The notes beneath the pieces are model-generated. The model worked only from the letters and a program-made list of their open reading frames with translations. It was not told the DNA's origin and ran no database searches. Below, one piece after another: positions 16,081 to 20,105 of a DNA stretch of 20,105 nt. The position numbers were made by a program, and so were the translations under genes. The stretch covers positions 473,509 through 493,613 of the forward strand of contig WELB01000071.1 in NCBI GenBank assembly GCA_009602725.1. The letters run 5' to 3'. Every line of letters begins with the position of its first letter. Positions within the stretch are counted from its first letter, which is position 1. Source of the DNA: Spirogloea muscicola. Taxonomy: Eukaryota; Streptophyta; Zygnematophyceae; Spirogloeales; Spirogloeaceae.

Positions 16081-19000
16081 TCAATTATCAAAGTAGGTGT
16101 ATGAACGCAGGCACTCCTGGAAATTAGCGAGAAGATTTTGTGCAGCATCAAGAGGAAGTTGGTCAACTGTCACTGCAGTCTCGGCAGCTTGGCGAAGACG
16201 TTCCATCATATCGCCTCCCTTATGCTGCACCATGCAAAAAGTTGTGAGCAACCACCTACAGGACCTAGGCGTTACTTAGTGCACTACAGCTTCATATGTA
16301 TGTCCTAGTATCTTATCTGAGCACGTCTTCTTGAACAGGTAACATGCAAATTGTTGACTTACGTGAGCAGTGCAGAGCACTTCCTCCATGTTCTGCCCCT
16401 TGACCATATGCTCAATGAAGAACCTGCTCTTGTATCTGTGGCCGCTCCCGCCGTTCTCAACACTGCCATTGGGCCGGGATCGCACATGCACTACATTTGT
16501 GCTGCCAAAGAGGTTGTGCAGACCCCCCATTGTCTCCTGCAAAATAGCACTAGGAGCAATCATGTGAGGGCTTCACTCCAATCAAAAAAAGTGATGGACA
16601 CCCAGAATATGACAAAGAGCAAGAGAAGCACCCCAAGCAATGCTACCAAAGAGAGGAACAACCAGCCATTGTAGATAGACAGAATGTTCTTGCCTGGTAT
16701 ACGCCCCCGAGGAAGAGGCCAAGGTAGTAAGGCTTTGCCGGGAGGAGCTGGTGGAGCCGCAGGGTGTCGCTGCCGCACGACATGGGCGAGGAGGCCGAGG
16801 GCGGGCCGTGCCCAATGAAGCGGTGGATGCGGCCGTCCGAGTCGCAGGTCAGGTCTGCGAGCGTGGCATGCACCAGCGGCTCCTCGTGCAGGCGCTGCAG
16901 GGGGACGATGGGGAAGACCTGGTTGATTGCCCACGCGTCCGGCACCGAGCGGAACACCGACAGATTGATGTGATACACCGCCGCCATGGACTTGCGGAGG
17001 GCAGCGAGCTCCTCGGGTAGCTCCCCTGCCTCCCAAGCGTAAAGCAGCACACGGTGGCATACCACCTGCTAATAAACGACAACGTCGCAGTCAATGACTG
17101 CGTTTAGCTGTTAAGTATCATACAATGTGTGAAGTTGCTATTGACAATCTTGCACTCATCTGCCAAGTTGCCGCCAGCATGCACTCTCCTCACCAACTTG
17201 GTGCATCTAGTCGAGCGATTGGAAGTGGTCATTCAGTGAGCAGCAGTCCGTGCCTGAAAGAGGGACTCAACCCGGGCGCGCTGCTCCAGGGTCAGGCATC
17301 CGAGGCGGAAGAGCTGCGCTGCTTCTGCCCGGAACTGCTTGGCATCGTTGAAGGCCTCCTGGAAGTTCCCCGGGTTCATGTAGTTGTGCACCTCCTCAAA
17401 GGTGTGCAGCAAGTATTCCCCTGCAGTGAGCTGCGACGCATGGCCGTTCGTGGTACCACCAGCAGCTTGTCCATTCCCAACGACTTTCGAAGAGTCTGAA
17501 TCCATGAGGACCTTCCCGGGCGGTGACATGGTGTTGAGGTTTTCTAGCGCCCTCTCCTCAGAGTTCTGGGTGACGCCAAGCACATCAAATACCAGGACGC
17601 TGTGGTGCGACGCCAGTGCCCGACCCGACTCCGACAGGATGACGGGCTGCCGCACACCCTTCACGGTGCACGCGTCCAGGACTGCCGCGACCACGTCGTT
17701 CGCATAGTTCTGTCCTCAGCGATGCACAACGGCTTATCAGCAGAGGTTGCCCTATATTACAGGGTAATCCATGGACGTCCAGATTATGCAGTATCAAGAG
17801 CCACATGTGGTATATATAACGTTCACTTTGCAACTCAGGGGGTGTGCAAGGTTGTCAGCTACCTGCATTGTGTAGTTGGTGGACGCCCCAGAGCGGCTCT
17901 TGGTTCCATCATAGTCAACACCAAGGCCCCCTCCGACATCACAATACCCCTACAAGGAGCCAGACGTCTCCTGACTTCAGAGCCAATTGCCATGAACACA
18001 AGGTTGATGTAGAGACAGCGCGATACTTATGTGACCATTAAGTAGGCAGCAAAGTCGGATGCTTCTGCAAAGCAGAAATTGAGATGTACAAATGTGTGGT
18101 GAATCCAAAAGTTGCAACTTGATCTTAAAGTTGACGGTTGTGCAGTGACAACCCCTACAAAGCCGAAATACGACGCACATGCACGTTACAACTACGTTTG
18201 GGCCCCCAGGCTGAAGGCTGCGTACCATCTGTGCGCCCATCAGAACAAGCTCGCAGTAGAGGTTGCTGGCTTCCCGCATAGCCTCCTTGATGATGGCAAT
18301 GGACGGAATTTGCGAGCCGATGTGGAAGTGGAGGAGCTGCAGGCAGTCCAGCATCCCTGCCTGCCATACAATGCACCAATGTGTCCTGACTTTGCAGAAG
18401 GGCTCTGACATTCTGGAACTTTAGAGGTAGCAAAACATAGTGAGCGAGCACATCTATTCCAAGACTGCGGTGCAAGAGGAGTGCAAAGAGATTCACAAAG
18501 CTCTACAAAACCTTGCAAATTAATCACAGTGGCTGAGGGGCACTGGCAGGACCCTTAGTAGATTATTGTGCCATACCTCCCGGAGAGCGTACACCACTTG
18601 CACGATCTCAGTGACGGTGAGGCCGAATTTCCCCTGGTCACCGGACGTGTCCCCCCAGTGCCCATTGTGGCGCGTGCTGAGCTTTGCGCGCACGCCCACC
18701 ACGGGTCGTATGCCCAGCCGCCGGGCTACGTCAAGCACCAGATCCAGCTCCTTCATCTGCCAAGCAGTGCATCGCACCCACTGTGAGGTCTCTTCTGCTG
18801 GTAGGAAGAGAAGTGTTTGCACAACGTACTAAGAGACTGATGCTTCTGCAGAATCGCAGACAGATTAGATTTGTGCACTCTTGACATTGTGTCTTTATCT
18901 CTCCCTCATTCAGAGAGGGACAAGTAGCCTCCAGCAACGGGCCAAGCGGCCAGGGTGCCCTTTGAAGCGTGTACCTGCTCTAAGACAAGGACTCCGTTTA

Positions 19001-20105
19001 TCCCCAGCTGCCTCGCAAGAAGCACGCTCTCAATGTAAACACGGTCCTGGGCCAAGGCAGGGAGGACCAAGGCTGTGAGTCCTTCTGACATGACATGAGT
19101 AATCCACGCATGCTTCGAGCTGAAGCAGTGAGCCCTGATGGGCCTCACAGCAGCAGGAACTGCATATTCACGTACAGCCACGCGACTGTAGCGTCAGAGA
19201 AAGCACGTGTAGGCGTGTGTTAAATAAGGCAAGGCATCGAGCACCCCGGCCGGAAGGACCCTCACCTTGTAACCATTGCAGATGAGGAGGGCGTCCGGAG
19301 AGTCGAGGAGGTTGGCGATGGCAATCAGGATCTCCGGCTTGGACCCAGCCTCGAGGCCGAAGCGGAACTGGCGGCCATACTCCACGATGTCCTCCACCAG
19401 GTATCTGTCGTGGTTGCTCTTGACCGGGAAGACGCCCTGAAAGTGACTCTGAGGCAGAGGGAAGCCGTATGTATCTCAGGGCACTGAGGTCAATAGAGCT
19501 CCGCAAGCCCCGGTGGCGACCAAGGCGACAACTGTGGAGCCGGCCGGTGTGGGCAAGACAACAGCTGTCTTCCCGTCACCTCGTAGCCGTAGCTCCGGAT
19601 GGCGGAGTCGAAGCAGCGCTGCAGCTGCCCGATGCGGTGCTGCACGATGTCGGGGAAGCGGACGATCATGGGCAGCTGCACGCCGCGCCTGCGCAGCGCC
19701 TCCACGAGCTCCAGCAGGCTGAGCGTGTCTGCACGCCGACCAACACGAGCACCGCAGCGCTGCATGAGAAAGCTTCGCCCGGATCGAGCTGGAGCTGCGA
19801 TCGCCCAAAACCCACAAAGCCCACAAAGCCCACAAGGCTCGGAACCACAAGGCAGAGCCTCGGGATGCCACAAAGCGTGGCGGCAGAGCCACGAGATGGG
19901 GCGCAGGCTATGGGGGCGGCACCGTCGCCGGAGCCGTCGGGGCAGACGGCCATGCCGCCGTCGGCGTCGACGGAGAAGTAGGGGGCGCCCCAGCCGTCGA
20001 CGCGGTAGAGGGCGGCACCGTCCTGGGGCCCCCACGGCGGGTCGCGGACGTCGGCGGGCGCCGGCTGCTGCTCCGGCGCTGGCGCTCGGGCGGCCGCGGC
20101 GGCCG
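16081..20105 (-). CDS. ADC: Biosynthetic arginine decarboxylase, plant type (11 exons in window, 5' end missing)
   Basis: This PLP enzyme converts L-arginine to agmatine and CO2, the first step of putrescine synthesis in plants and bacteria. Exons in transcript order: 20105-19923, 19728-19580, 19448-19266, 19046-18975, 18756-18577, 18360-18226, 17949-17863, 17709-17254, 17065-16694, 16536-16363, 16224-16081; about 711 codons, near the full plant length. Marks are [54 protein letters not shown] (Lys of PVKSN binds PLP), [53 protein letters not shown] (phosphate-binding glycines), [40 protein letters not shown] (catalytic Cys from the partner subunit) and [12 protein letters not shown]. No ATG precedes the conserved part in exon 1, so the start and any plastid transit peptide lie beyond 20105. 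The introns after exons 8 and 9 have GC donors. The least certain border is the start of the last exon. Confidence 0.92.
16537..16693 (-). other. GC-AG intron of the arginine decarboxylase gene (after exon 9)
   Basis: On the minus strand the donor is CAG|GCAAGA and the acceptor TTTTGCAG. Using it gives [18 protein letters not shown], the same length as the plant [18 protein letters not shown] pattern. A GT donor nine bases upstream would also keep phase 0 but would delete three residues of this conserved stretch. Confidence 0.7.
17066..17253 (-). other. GC-AG intron of the arginine decarboxylase gene (after exon 8)
   Basis: Exon 8 ends ...RVESLFQ at CAG|GCACGG and exon 9 begins [11 protein letters not shown] after TTAGCAG, both in phase 0. 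Between the end of the conserved reading and the in-frame stop there is no GT, so a GC donor is needed. The donor matches the GC consensus less well than the one after exon 9. Confidence 0.55.
19811..19837. repeat. Three tandem 9-bp units (CCCACAAAG)
   Basis: CCCACAAAG occurs twice and is followed by CCCACAAGG. The array is in the first in-window intron of the arginine decarboxylase gene (19729-19922). It is a minor satellite with no evident function. Confidence 0.85.

Noticed and set aside
16560-17060. 166-codon minus-strand frame overlapping exon 9 of the arginine decarboxylase gene
   Set aside because: It is a shifted reading of the exon; the true frame carries the [14 protein letters not shown] and LTCDSDG motifs. 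Its hydrophobic tail comes from the intron.
1-20105. CRISPR array, operon-like bacterial genes, insertion sequences or rRNA genes
   Set aside because: No spaced direct repeats, transposase, or rRNA core sequences are visible, and the dense phase-matched introns show the DNA is eukaryotic nuclear.

Overview
The window is nuclear DNA of a eukaryote, most likely a green alga (chlorophyte or early streptophyte). Every gene is cut by many short spliceosomal introns, 47 by my models, and the coding starts sit in GC-rich islands while introns are AT-richer. The four proteins include a plant-type biosynthetic arginine decarboxylase and a SOUL heme-binding protein that follows the chloroplast Arabidopsis protein At3g10130 almost along its whole length. 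The species cannot be named from this window. Two single-base Ns (8619 and 13117) mark assembly uncertainty. Exon borders were placed by hand from splice signals, reading-phase agreement and remembered family motifs.

Layout. 1-627 is a GC-rich upstream region with two 16-bp perfect palindromes. 628-6787 (+) is a 19-exon gene for a nucleolar RBM28/Nop4-type protein with multiple RNA recognition motifs. 6788-8457 holds no gene I can defend. 8458-12467 (+) is a 12-exon gene whose C-terminal half is a DGAT2-family acyltransferase (HPHG motif) and whose N-terminal half is a membrane module present twice. 12468-13094 is a gap with an unexplained GC-rich block. 13095-15393 (+) is a 9-exon SOUL gene with a 9-nt microexon. 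15394-16080 is the gap between convergent genes and carries a 73-bp tandem duplication. 16081-20105 (-) is the arginine decarboxylase gene, 11 exons, with its 5' end beyond the window.

The four genes serve different processes (ribosome assembly, storage-lipid synthesis, plastid tetrapyrrole or lipid handling, polyamine synthesis), and nothing suggests an operon or cluster. The most unusual items are the duplicated membrane module fused to DGAT2, four GC-AG introns among 47, the microexon, and a 12-bp element shared about 95-100 bp upstream of the DGAT2 and SOUL starts.
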